Shown here piece after piece: positions 9,092-15,986 of a stretch of DNA of 42,231 nucleotides. The DNA is from an uncultured Clostridia bacterium (GTDB lineage: Bacteria > Bacillota > Clostridia > Christensenellales > Borkfalkiaceae). Location of the stretch: contig CALVHR010000017.1 in NCBI GenBank assembly GCA_944328495.1, forward strand, positions 1-42,231, written 5' to 3'. A program made the translations under genes and the position numbers. The notes under the pieces were generated by a model, which worked only from the letters and a program-made list of their open reading frames with translations, had not been told where the DNA came from and did no database searches. Every line of letters begins with the position of its first letter. Position 1 is the stretch's first letter.

Positions 9092-9176
9092 AGACAATTC
9101 CTCTTTCTTACCTTCGTGTGATCGTGGTTCACATCCTGCCGTGTGAAATGTAAATATTCCTTTTGCTACAAGGTGC

Positions 9177-9205
9177 ATTATAACATATTCATTACGAACA
9201 TGCAA
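9177..9205 (-). promoter_or_regulatory. Sigma-A promoter of the polysaccharide operon
   Basis: On the minus strand TTGCAT (9205-9200), 17-bp spacer, TATAAT (9182-9177). It gives a leader of about 80 nt before the sugar transferase. Confidence 0.8.
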
Positions 9206-9576
9206 ATAATTTTGTCGCATTTTTGGAATTTACACAAAAAATACAGCGTTTTATCAAGAAAACGGGGGCATGATTTTCGAACCGCCGCACAAAAACGTGC
9301 AAAATTCTATTAATATTTATGATTGTCGGCGATACTTTCACACGATTTTTCGGACAGAAAACCGCGAAAGCGGCGGGGTGATTTCGCGCATGGTGCTTTT
9401 CGGTCGTCCGTGCCCCGTCAAAAAATTACATATCTTGTTATTTTTTGGTGCGGCGCGGGCGGTTTCACGGACAGTATGTGCAAATACGGCAAAAATAATA
9501 GATTTTCGGCGAAAACATGTTTGGTCAGAAAACGGCTGCCGCGCTCATGCGATTTTTTGTAAGCCGAAGCAATGCC
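9206..9576. other. Gene-free stretch, nothing identified
   Basis: About 370 bp of lower-GC DNA between divergent promoters. A 109-codon frame crosses it but has no Shine-Dalgarno and resembles nothing. No strong hairpin or repeat was seen. Confidence 0.5.
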
Positions 9577-9605
9577 TTTACAATTTTGCGCGCTGCTGAT
9601 ATAAT
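9577..9605 (+). promoter_or_regulatory. Sigma-A promoter of the PanE-like gene
   Basis: TTTACA (9577-9582), 17-bp spacer, TATAAT (9600-9605). A short leader with AAGGAGG follows. Confidence 0.8.
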
Positions 9606-9630
9606 GTTCGAAAAAGGAGGGCAAAAAACC

Positions 9631-10641
9631 ATGCGGTATGCAATTTACGGGGCAGGCGCGATGGGCACGGTTTTGGGCGCGCACATAGCGCGCGCGGGCG
9701 GGGAGATCGATCTTTTTACGCGGAATGCGGAGCACGTTGCGGCGATGCGCGAACATGGTGCGCAAATTGCGGGGCTCGCGCCGTTCGTGCAAAAGGTGCG
9801 CGCGTTTACTCCCGAGAAGATGTGCGGGAAGTACGACGTGATCGTGCTCATGACAAAACAGCGCCGCAATGCGGAGATCGTACAGGCGCTTTTGCCGCAT
9901 CTTGCGCAGGACGGTGCGATCTGCACATGTCAGAACGGTTTGCCCGAACCGGAAATCGCGAAGATCGTCGGGGCGGACCGTACGCTCGGCTGTGCCGTCG
10001 CTTGGGGGGCAACGTATGTTCGGCCGGGCGTATGCGAGCTGACTTCCGACCCGAATGCGCTGACCTTTTCGCTGGGGGCATACGGTGCGGGAAACCGTCT
10101 TGCGGAAACGAAAAGTTTGTTTAAAATGATGGGGACGGTGCGCGTCGAACCTGACCTGATGGGGGCTCGTTGGGCGAAACTTCTGATCAACAGCGCTTTT
10201 TCGGGGCTTTCGGCGCTCACGGGCGCTACGTTCGGCGAAATCGCGCATGAGAAGCTTTCCCGCCGCGTCGCGCAGTGCATTTTGCAGGAGGGGATCGAGG
10301 TCGCACGGGCATCAAAGGTTCAAATTGCACCGTTACAGGGACACAGGATCGATAAACTTTTGGGCTATCGCGGCAGACTGGGACAAGCGCGTTCTTTTTT
10401 GCTCATTCCGATCGCGATGAAAAAACATGCGAGGCTGATTTCGGGGATGCTTCGCGATATCCGCCGCGGTGTGCCTTGCGAGATCGATTATATCAACGGC
10501 GCGGTCGTAAAATGGGCGGAACGTTGCGGCCGTTTTGCGCCGTTCAATGCGCGCACGGTGCAGCTTGTGCGTGCGGTCGAGGGGGGCGAGTATCCGCTTT
10601 CGATGGAAAATGTCAAATTATTCGAAGATCTGTTGCGCTGA
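9631..10641 (+). CDS. 2-dehydropantoate 2-reductase family protein
   Basis: NADPH-dependent ketopantoate reductase fold, 336 residues, slightly longer than typical PanE (about 300). The Rossmann motif GAGAMG is at the N-terminus (7-12). The catalytic lysine region is GARWAKLLINSAFSGLSALTG, and the C-terminal CEIDYINGAVV corresponds to the substrate-binding EIDxxNG of PanE. PanE makes pantoate for coenzyme A, but many paralogues act on other 2-oxo acids, and no panB, panC or panD lies nearby, so the substrate is uncertain. The ATG follows AAGGAGG; monocistronic, ending in a shared hairpin. Confidence 0.85.
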   Translation: MRYAIYGAGAMGTVLGAHIARAGGEIDLFTRNAEHVAAMREHGAQIAGLAPFVQKVRAFTPEKMCGKYDVIVLMTKQRRNAEIVQALLPHLAQDGAICTCQNGLPEPEIAKIVGADRTLGCAVAWGATYVRPGVCELTSDPNALTFSLGAYGAGNRLAETKSLFKMMGTVRVEPDLMGARWAKLLINSAFSGLSALTGATFGEIAHEKLSRRVAQCILQEGIEVARASKVQIAPLQGHRIDKLLGYRGRLGQARSFLLIPIAMKKHARLISGMLRDIRRGVPCEIDYINGAVVKWAERCGRFAPFNARTVQLVRAVEGGEYPLSMENVKLFEDLLR

Positions 10642-10669
10642 GCGGACAGGGCAGATCGGCGCATAAAAC

Positions 10670-10702
10670 AACGGCGGAGCGGCAAACAGCCGCTCCGCCG
10701 TT
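10670..10702. terminator. Bidirectional hairpin between convergent genes
   Basis: A 14-bp perfect stem (10670-10683 with 10689-10702) with loop AAACA. It is followed on plus by TTTAAAA and on minus by TTGTTTTA. It serves the PanE-like gene and the convergent membrane-protein gene. Confidence 0.8.
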
Positions 10703-10718
10703 TAAAATTCGGATAAAA

Positions 10719-11291
10719 TCACGTTGAATCTTGCGAATTTCTGCGTTCGCGCGCCGTTTTGCGGTGCGTGCTCGCGTGTGCAGAATCGACGTTTTCGATG
10801 AGCTTGTGCATATCGATTTCTTTTCCGTCGTCGTCGCAAACGGACTGCGGGACGAAATATTTTTTCCCGAACCCGTTTGCAAATTTGTGCTCGACGAATT
10901 CGACGATCAGGTTGACGAATATGCTCCACAGCAGGAAGGGAATGGAGACGCAGACCATTACCAGGGAAAAGACGTTGGCGGTCTGTACGGCGGATAAGAT
11001 AAATCCGAGCGAGATTGCGGAGCAAAGCAGCTGAATGGAATATTTTGCGACTTTGATGAAACGGTGCAGTTTGGGGCGGGGTGCGTCTTTGAGGTTGATG
11101 CGGTAGCTGAGGAACGTGACGACGGACGAGAGCAGGAGCGCCACGCCGATCAGGCAGAGCAATAAGATCCCCAGGGTGTTGCCGAAGGTGAGATAATAGT
11201 AGAGCGCGTACACCGTGTAAGCCGCATAGCCTGTCAAAAATATGCAGCTCAGTATAAATCTTGATTTTTTGATCTTTGTTTTGAAACCCAT
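10719..11291 (-). CDS. Membrane protein of unknown function (about four helices)
   Basis: 190 residues from the ATG at 11291. Four hydrophobic segments are visible: FILSCIFLTGYAAYTVYALYYYL, LGILLLCLIGVALLLSSVVTFL, SIQLLCSAISLGFILSAVQ and FSLVMVCVSIPFLLWSIFVNLIVEFVEHKF. A charged cytoplasmic tail rich in Asp, Lys and Arg ends the protein. No catalytic motif was recognised. The start is uncertain: in-frame codons run 42 residues further upstream, but the sequence there looks non-coding and a promoter (11301-11329) sits inside it. With that promoter the transcript would begin only 2-3 nt before the ATG. No functional link to its neighbours is visible. Confidence 0.7.
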   Translation of the reverse strand: MGFKTKIKKSRFILSCIFLTGYAAYTVYALYYYLTFGNTLGILLLCLIGVALLLSSVVTFLSYRINLKDAPRPKLHRFIKVAKYSIQLLCSAISLGFILSAVQTANVFSLVMVCVSIPFLLWSIFVNLIVEFVEHKFANGFGKKYFVPQSVCDDDGKEIDMHKLIENVDSAHASTHRKTARERRNSQDST

Positions 11292-11300
11292 TGCTTTTCC

Positions 11301-11329
11301 ATGATACACCCTGGCGGCGATTTTTGCAA
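11301..11329 (-). promoter_or_regulatory. Putative sigma-A promoter for the membrane-protein gene
   Basis: On minus, TTGCAA (11329-11324), 17-bp spacer, TATCAT (11306-11301). The ATG follows 9 nt after the -10 box, so this would be a near-leaderless mRNA. The -10 is less perfect than others here. Confidence 0.5.
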
Positions 11330-11453
11330 TCGTTTTCACGGCAGAGAGTGCGGGAGGATGTGTACTTTTGCAATATTTACCGAAAAAATCCTGAAAAGGC
11401 AGCGATTTTTGCAGCATGGCGGTGAAATGTTGGAAAATGAATGAGGCAATGGA

Positions 11454-11482
11454 TTGCCTTTTCGGTGCGGATGTGATATAAT
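11454..11482 (+). promoter_or_regulatory. Sigma-A promoter of the glycosylase-oxidoreductase operon
   Basis: TTGCCT (11454-11459), 17-bp spacer, TATAAT (11477-11482). A 7-bp GC hairpin (CGCCCGC, loop AA, GCGGGCG at 11494-11509) occupies the leader just upstream of the Shine-Dalgarno. Confidence 0.8.
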
Positions 11483-11524
11483 AAAAAAATAAACGCCCGC
11501 AAGCGGGCGGTACGGAGCGGCGGC

Positions 11525-12379
11525 ATGCTGCGAGAAGAATATTTTTCGAGTGAATATTTTGACCCTGAAGCGACGCTGGAATGCGGGCAAACTTTTCGGT
11601 ATCGGCGGACGGGGGAGGAATTTACGGTATTTTCGGCGGACAGGGCATGTACGGCGAAGAGACAGGGCGCGCGGGTGCGGCTTGCCGCGGAAGAGAAAGA
11701 CATTGCGTATTTTGTGCGGTATTTTGATTTGGAGCGCGATTATGCGCCCGTTGCGGAATATGCAAGCGGATGCGAAATTCCCGCGATCCGACAAGCAGCC
11801 CGTTTCGGCAGGGGGATCCGCATCCTGAATCAGGATCCTGCGGAAGTTATTTTTTCGTTTTTGCTGTCGCAAAACAACAACATTCCGCGCATCCGCGCGA
11901 CGATCGAAAGGCTGTGTGCGGCTTTGGGCGAGGAGTGCAGGTTTGGCGGCGAAAGGTATTTTGCTTTCCCGACGGCGGAAGCGCTCGCAAAACGGGATGC
12001 GGCATTTTATGTGTCACTGGGCTGCGGTTACCGCGCGGCGTATCTTGAAAAGACGGCGCGTTTGCTTGCTTCGGGCGGGATGGCGGATTGGAAGGCGTCG
12101 GACACGCCGACGTTGCGGGAAAAACTGCTTGCTTTGCCGGGCATAGGCCCGAAGGTTGCCGATTGCATATTGCTGTTCGGGTTTCGCCGCACGGATGCGT
12201 TTCCGGTCGACACCTGGATCGAGCGCGCGTATCGCGAATATTTCGGCGGATCGGAACCGCGCGAGCAGATCGCACAGCGCCTGCGCGCCCGTTTCGGACG
12301 GTACGGCGGGTATATACAGCAGTATCTCTTTTATTACGAAAGGGAAGGGAGGAAGGAACATGGCATCCATCACAATTGA
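11525..12379 (+). CDS. ogg: 8-oxoguanine DNA glycosylase/AP lyase (OGG1 type)
   Basis: Base-excision repair enzyme of the HhH-GPD superfamily, 284 residues. The N-terminal domain opens with the OGG-like TLECGQTFRY. The helix-hairpin-helix LPGIGPKVADCILLF contains the Schiff-base Lys210, and the catalytic Asp229 follows in FPVDTWIERAY. SQNNNIPRI (115-123) is the strand-separating segment of this family. The last 20 nt overlap the ferredoxin gene, so a repair enzyme is translationally linked to an oxygen-sensitive redox complex. AlkA-type 3-methyladenine activity is a less likely alternative. Start ATG with GGAG at a slightly long spacing. Confidence 0.87.
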   Translation: MLREEYFSSEYFDPEATLECGQTFRYRRTGEEFTVFSADRACTAKRQGARVRLAAEEKDIAYFVRYFDLERDYAPVAEYASGCEIPAIRQAARFGRGIRILNQDPAEVIFSFLLSQNNNIPRIRATIERLCAALGEECRFGGERYFAFPTAEALAKRDAAFYVSLGCGYRAAYLEKTARLLASGGMADWKASDTPTLREKLLALPGIGPKVADCILLFGFRRTDAFPVDTWIERAYREYFGGSEPREQIAQRLRARFGRYGGYIQQYLFYYEREGRKEHGIHHN

Positions 12380-12566
12380 CGAAAAAGTGTGCAAAGGCTG
12401 CGGGCTCTGTGCGAATGCCTGCCCGAAAAAAGTAATTTCGCTGAGCGAGCACCGCATGAATGCGAACGGTTATTTTGTTGCGGAAGCGCGCAACCCGCAA
12501 AATTGTATCGGGTGCGCATTTTGCGCGATCATGTGTCCGGATTGCGCGATCGAAGTAGAGAAGTAA
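12360..12566 (+). CDS. 2-oxoacid:ferredoxin oxidoreductase, ferredoxin (delta) subunit
   Basis: 68-residue 2[4Fe-4S] ferredoxin. Both clusters are complete: CKGCGLCANACPK and CIGCAFCAIMCPD. It carries electrons from the thiamine-pyrophosphate site of the oxidoreductase to free ferredoxin. The ATG lies 20 nt inside the end of the glycosylase gene after a GGGAGGAAGG Shine-Dalgarno. Gene order delta-alpha-beta-gamma is common for Kor/Vor complexes of anaerobes. Start secure. Confidence 0.92.
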   Translation: MASITIDEKVCKGCGLCANACPKKVISLSEHRMNANGYFVAEARNPQNCIGCAFCAIMCPDCAIEVEK

Positions 12567-12617
12567 GCGGGCGGCAAGGTCTTTCGGTATCGGAAGAATT
12601 TGCGCGAAGGAGTTTTT

Positions 12618-13694
12618 ATGTCGAAAATTTTATTGCACGGGACGGAAGCGATCTGCGAAGGTGCGATGCGCAACGGATGCCGCGCGTTTTTCGGGTATCC
12701 GATCACGCCGCAAAACGAAGTTCCCGAATATATGTCGGTCAAGATGCCGCAGATCGGCGGCGTTTTTGTACAAGCGGAATCGGAAGTTGCGGCGATCAAT
12801 ATGGTGTACGGAGCGGCGGGCGCGGGGATCCGTGCGATGACGAGTTCGTCCAGTCCGGGCGTGAGCCTGAAACAGGAGGGGATCTCCTATATCGCCTGTG
12901 CGCGCATTCCGTGCGTGGTGGTCAACATCATGCGCGCGGGACCGGGACTGGGCGGGATACTTCCCGCGCAGGGCGATTATTTCCAGGCGACCAAGGGAGG
13001 CGGGCACGGCGATTATCATCTGATCGTTCTCGCGCCGTCGTCGGCGCAGGAGGCATGCGATTTTACCTATCGCGCGTTTGACCTTGCCGACCGTTACCGC
13101 GTTCCCGCCATGATTTTGGCGGACGGAATGATCGGGCAGATCATGGAGCCTGTCGAACTTCCGCCGATGCGGCCGCTTTCGGATATCCCCGAAAAGCCGT
13201 GGGCGACGAGCGGACATTACGGAAAAGATCGTCGGATCCTCAATTCGCTGATCATCAAACCCGAACAGCTGGAACCGCATGTCAACGAATTGCAGAGGAC
13301 GTATAACGAAATTTATGCCAACGAGCGCAAAGCGGAGCAGTATAAAACCGAAGATGCGGAAATAATCCTGACCGCATACGGTACGGTGGCGCGCATATGC
13401 AAGAGCGCGGTCGATCAGCTGCGCGCGCAGGGAGTTAAGGCGGGCTGTATCCGTCCGATCACGCTGTATCCTTTCCCGGACGATGCGTTCTCCTCGAATG
13501 CGGAGCGGGCGGATTGTAAGGCGTTTTTGTCTGTCGAGTTGTCGCTCGGGCAGATGGTCGAGGACGTGCGCCTCGCCGTGAACGGCAAAAAGCCGGTGTA
13601 TTTTTACGGCAGGACGGGCGGCAACGTGCCCGAGGAAGAGGAGATCGTTGAGGCGGCAAAAGGTGCGCTCGGCAAGGCAAAGAGCGAATTGTGA
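12618..13694 (+). CDS. vorB: 2-oxoacid:ferredoxin oxidoreductase, alpha subunit (VorB type)
   Basis: 358 residues. Pyrimidine-binding half of the TPP enzyme, with the characteristic GYPITPQNEVPEY near residue 26 and QAESEVAAINMVYGAAGAG, then MTSSSSPGVSLKQEG and the IMRAGPGLG and QGDYFQATKGGGHGDYH stretches shared by VorB/KorA. Catalyses CoA-dependent oxidative decarboxylation of a 2-oxoacid, reducing ferredoxin. The close match to VorB-type sequences points to branched-chain 2-oxoacids (2-oxoisovalerate), but 2-oxoglutarate cannot be excluded. The ATG has AAGGAG 6 nt upstream; an in-frame start at 12600 overlaps that site and is rejected. Confidence 0.92.
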   Translation: MSKILLHGTEAICEGAMRNGCRAFFGYPITPQNEVPEYMSVKMPQIGGVFVQAESEVAAINMVYGAAGAGIRAMTSSSSPGVSLKQEGISYIACARIPCVVVNIMRAGPGLGGILPAQGDYFQATKGGGHGDYHLIVLAPSSAQEACDFTYRAFDLADRYRVPAMILADGMIGQIMEPVELPPMRPLSDIPEKPWATSGHYGKDRRILNSLIIKPEQLEPHVNELQRTYNEIYANERKAEQYKTEDAEIILTAYGTVARICKSAVDQLRAQGVKAGCIRPITLYPFPDDAFSSNAERADCKAFLSVELSLGQMVEDVRLAVNGKKPVYFYGRTGGNVPEEEEIVEAAKGALGKAKSEL

Positions 13695-13718
13695 CCGTTC
13701 TTGAACAGGAGAAATTCC

Positions 13719-14465
13719 ATGAAAGTATTTGAAAAGACGAAAATGCTCACGGACGCGCACATGCATTATTGTCCGGGCTGTACGCACGGCATCGTGCACA
13801 GACTGGTTGCGGAGAGCATCGAAGAGCTCGGATTGCAGGAAAAATGCATCGGCATCGCGCCTGTCGGTTGTGCGGTGTTCGCGTACGATTATTTTAATTG
13901 CGACATGCAGGAAGCGGCGCACGGGCGTGCTCCCGCGGTGGCGACGGGCATCAAGCGCTGTCTGCCCGATCGCACGGTCTTCGTGTATCAGGGCGACGGC
14001 GACCTCGCGTCCATCGGTATGGCGGAGACGGTACACGCGGCGGCACGGGGCGAGAATATCACGATCATATTCATCAATAACAGCATTTACGGAATGACGG
14101 GCGGGCAGATGGCTCCGACGACGCTGATCGGGCAGAAAGCGACGACATGTCAAAACGGCCGCGATCCCGCAGTGAACGGTTATCCCATCCGCGTATGCGA
14201 GCTTTTGGCGACGCTGGATGCGCCTTATTACATTGAGCGGGTATCCACGCACGACGTAAAGCATGTGATCGCGGCGAAGCGCGCGATCAAAAAGGCGCTA
14301 AAATTCCAGTCGGAGGGGCGCGGGTACACTTTTATCGAAGTGCTCGTATCCTGTCCGACGAACTGGCACATGCGTCCCGTCGACGCGCTTCGGTTCATGG
14401 GCGAAGAATGCACGAAAACCTTCCCTTTGGGAGTGTATCGGGATAAATCGGAGGGGAAAGAATGA
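13719..14465 (+). CDS. 2-oxoacid:ferredoxin oxidoreductase, beta subunit (TPP-binding)
   Basis: 248 residues. The thiamine pyrophosphate and Mg motif is GDGDLASIG (92-100) ending at the Asn pair 120-121. CPGCTHG (18-24) is the conserved N-terminal signature of Kor/Vor beta subunits. TFIEVLVSCPTNW near the C-terminus is also typical. Acts with alpha to form the catalytic site. The ATG at 13719 is preceded by CAGGAGA. It overlaps the gamma gene by 4 nt (ATGA), indicating translational coupling. Confidence 0.93.
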   Translation: MKVFEKTKMLTDAHMHYCPGCTHGIVHRLVAESIEELGLQEKCIGIAPVGCAVFAYDYFNCDMQEAAHGRAPAVATGIKRCLPDRTVFVYQGDGDLASIGMAETVHAAARGENITIIFINNSIYGMTGGQMAPTTLIGQKATTCQNGRDPAVNGYPIRVCELLATLDAPYYIERVSTHDVKHVIAAKRAIKKALKFQSEGRGYTFIEVLVSCPTNWHMRPVDALRFMGEECTKTFPLGVYRDKSEGKE

Positions 14466-15004
14466 TCCGAATTTTGTTGGCAGGCCAGGGCGGTCAGGGC
14501 GTTCTGAGCGCGGGGAAATTTCTGGCGGAAAGCGGACTGCACGAAGGAAAGGAAGTGTCCTATCTTCCGGCATACGGCCCCGAAATGCGGGGCGGTACGG
14601 CGAATTGTTCGGTGATCGTATCCGAAACGCCCATTGCGTCGCCGCTTTGCACCGTTCCGGATGTTTTGATCGCACTCAACGGTCCGAGCTTTCATAAATT
14701 TGCGCCGCGCGTGCGAAGCGGCGGCATCATCATCGTGAACGGATCGGTATCCGACGCATATGCGGGGCGGGACGATGTAACGGTGGTCGATATCCCCGCA
14801 AACGATCTGGCAATGGAAGCAGGCAATATCCGCGCCGCGAACATGGTCGCCACGGGTGCGTTCTGCGCAATGACGGGCGCGGTGAAAGAACAGAGCATCA
14901 TCAACTGTCTGAACGAGAAGTTTGTGGGCAAACCCGCAGTATGCGATATCAACGCGCGCGCGTTCCGCGCGGGCATCGAGGCGGCAAAGAAACAGAAAAA
15001 ATGA
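14462..15004 (+). CDS. 2-oxoacid:ferredoxin oxidoreductase, gamma subunit
   Basis: 180 residues. Starts with the diagnostic LLAGQGGQGVLSAGKFLAE and contains SYLPAYGPEMRGGTANCSVI, both typical of the gamma domain that binds CoA and bridges the catalytic halves. Last gene of the operon; two hairpins follow. Overlaps beta by 4 nt. Together delta, alpha, beta and gamma give a complete complex, so the operon is expected to be functional. Confidence 0.94.
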   Translation: MIRILLAGQGGQGVLSAGKFLAESGLHEGKEVSYLPAYGPEMRGGTANCSVIVSETPIASPLCTVPDVLIALNGPSFHKFAPRVRSGGIIIVNGSVSDAYAGRDDVTVVDIPANDLAMEAGNIRAANMVATGAFCAMTGAVKEQSIINCLNEKFVGKPAVCDINARAFRAGIEAAKKQKK

Positions 15005-15046
15005 CGCGACAAAAGTACGCGGATGCCGCGTTCGGGTAAAAAATAT

Positions 15047-15091
15047 AAAAAGCCGCGAGGGGCACAGTATTGTGCGCACTCCGCGGCTTTT
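15047..15091. terminator. Bidirectional intrinsic terminator
   Basis: Stem AAAAAGCCGCG with CGCGGCTTTTT, with an inner GCAC/GTGC pair. On plus it ends in TTTTTTTA and terminates the oxidoreductase operon. On minus it ends in TTTTTATATTTTTT and closes the large RNA candidate. Confidence 0.85.
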
Positions 15092-15110
15092 TTAAGTCCG
15101 TATATGGTCA

Positions 15111-15140
15111 GGCGGGGCGCAGCAAAAGCTGCGCCCCGCC
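15111..15140. terminator. Second strong hairpin after the oxidoreductase operon
   Basis: A 13-bp perfect GC-rich stem (15111-15123 with 15128-15140) and AAAA loop, with only TTT following on plus. Backup terminator for the plus operon, or a 3' domain of the minus-strand RNA. Confidence 0.6.
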
Positions 15141-15187
15141 TTTAAAAATAAGGGGGAAAATGATGATGAACTATATATCGGCCTCCG

Positions 15188-15329
15188 CCCGTAAGTAAAG
15201 CGGGGCAAGGGGAACGGTTGTTCCCGCAAGTAAAGAAGTATGTCGATCGATATGCCCGCAGATAAAAGCGGGCAGGGGAATTACCCCTGTGTCAGGATAA
15301 TTTGCCCGCGGGGCAACAGCACCGCGGGC
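15188..15329 (-). other. Run of five tandem short hairpins in the RNA candidate
   Basis: Hairpins lie at 15188-15204, 15210-15225, 15254-15273, 15273-15289 and 15304-15329. Stems are 4-8 bp of mostly G-C pairs. On minus, variants of CTTTACTTRCGGG recur three times: twice in hairpin loops (near 15190-15204 and, as CTTTTATCTGCGGG, 15256-15270) and once unpaired near 15224-15237. The repetition suggests a designed 3' domain. Confidence 0.55.
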
Positions 15330-15826
15330 GAGAAAGCATATTCAGTTTTCAGGAACCTGTTAAGACAAACGTTTCGAAATTTAACCTATAATCAGAGCAG
15401 ATGCCTCCCGCCTGCAGCGCCTTCGGCCGTCTGCGAATACCGAAACTTTATCCTATTTTATCGTCCCTTTTGTCAAAACGTACATTGGACCGCCCTCCGT
15501 TCAAGCAAGTTTTCTTAAATCCGATCTGTACATACAGTACCTCCCTCTTCTGCGGACGCGAAACGGAAACGCTCTTGGTTTCTTCGGGCAACCTTTTCCG
15601 ATAGCCTGCGTGTGAGAAAAGCGCTTGCCGTCTCCGCTCGTCTGTTCCCGATCGAAATTTCCTTTCCATCTTTCTCTTTACCCTTGCATCGATATCCCTT
15701 GTGCACATTTCCGGAGAGAACCGACGCAAATTATTTTGTGTTGGGAGAGAACAGATCCGCGTTGACCGCCGAATTTGAGTTGTACCGCGGGAAAATGTTT
15801 TGGATTTTTTCCCTTTGGTCAATTTT

Positions 15827-15907
15827 ATTATACCATGTTTTCGGGATTTGTCAAGAGGCAATTTTGAAAAAAATAAAAAATTTTTGTGAGTTATTTTTAA
15901 AAATTAT
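15827..15907 (-). promoter_or_regulatory. Strong sigma-A promoter with UP-like element for the RNA candidate
   Basis: On minus, TTGACA (15854-15849), 16-bp spacer, TATAAT (15832-15827). The 50 bp upstream of the -35 box (15855-15907) are almost pure A and T with phased A and T tracts, the profile of an UP element at rRNA-class promoters. Both hexamers are perfect, unlike the other promoters here. Confidence 0.75.
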
Positions 15908-15924
15908 GTGAATAAAGATCGAAA

Positions 15925-15961
15925 CGCCGCCGCGGCACGCATTTTGCGTGCCGCGGCGGCG
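15925..15961 (-). terminator. Hairpin after gerAC
   Basis: A 16-bp perfect GC-rich stem (15925-15940 with 15946-15961), 5-nt loop. The minus-strand tail is GTTTCGATCTTT, a weak U-run. It lies 25 bp after the gerAC stop and just upstream of the RNA promoter. Confidence 0.65.
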
Positions 15962-15986
15962 CGTGAAAGAAAGAGCGAAGAGGCGT

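Larger units (their letters stand above)
15040..15823 (-). ncRNA. Candidate large structured non-coding RNA (family unknown)
   Basis: A roughly 780-nt unit with its own strong promoter (15827-15854) and terminator (15047-15091) but no convincing protein gene. The 5' end can close on itself: TTGACC (15822-15817) is the exact complement of GGTCAA (15767-15762), enclosing a GGGAAAA/TTTTCCC hairpin. A second long-range 7-bp pair joins 15755-15749 to 15647-15641. Further helices include CTGT/ACAG, TTTT-GAC-AAAA, TTCGG/CCGAA, and five tandem hairpins near the 3' end. None of the conserved landmarks of RNase P RNA, tmRNA, SRP RNA or 6S RNA was found. Length and ornate folding recall classes such as OLE, GOLLD and ROOL, but no homology to them is claimed. 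Weak open frames of up to 137 codons lie within it. Confidence 0.5.

Noticed and set aside
12630-14264. A 544-codon open frame antisense to the oxidoreductase subunits (and a 419-codon one antisense to smc at 36818-38077)
   Set aside because: Long antisense frames are expected in GC-rich coding DNA. The products are Arg/His-rich or Ser-rich with no domain, and the sense genes are certain.
15240-15518. A 93-codon plus-strand frame (and a 137-codon minus frame at 15448-15861) inside the RNA candidate
   Set aside because: No good Shine-Dalgarno, composition unlike the neighbours' proteins, overlap with each other and with many hairpins, and the minus frame starts upstream of the predicted transcription start.
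15040-15823. RNase P RNA, tmRNA, SRP RNA or 6S RNA as the identity of the large RNA
   Set aside because: The conserved P4 strands of RNase P, the tRNA-like ends of tmRNA and the GGAAGCAGC core of SRP RNA are absent, and the unit is far too long for 6S RNA. One GGTGCTGTT stretch near 15310-15325 is only a hairpin loop.
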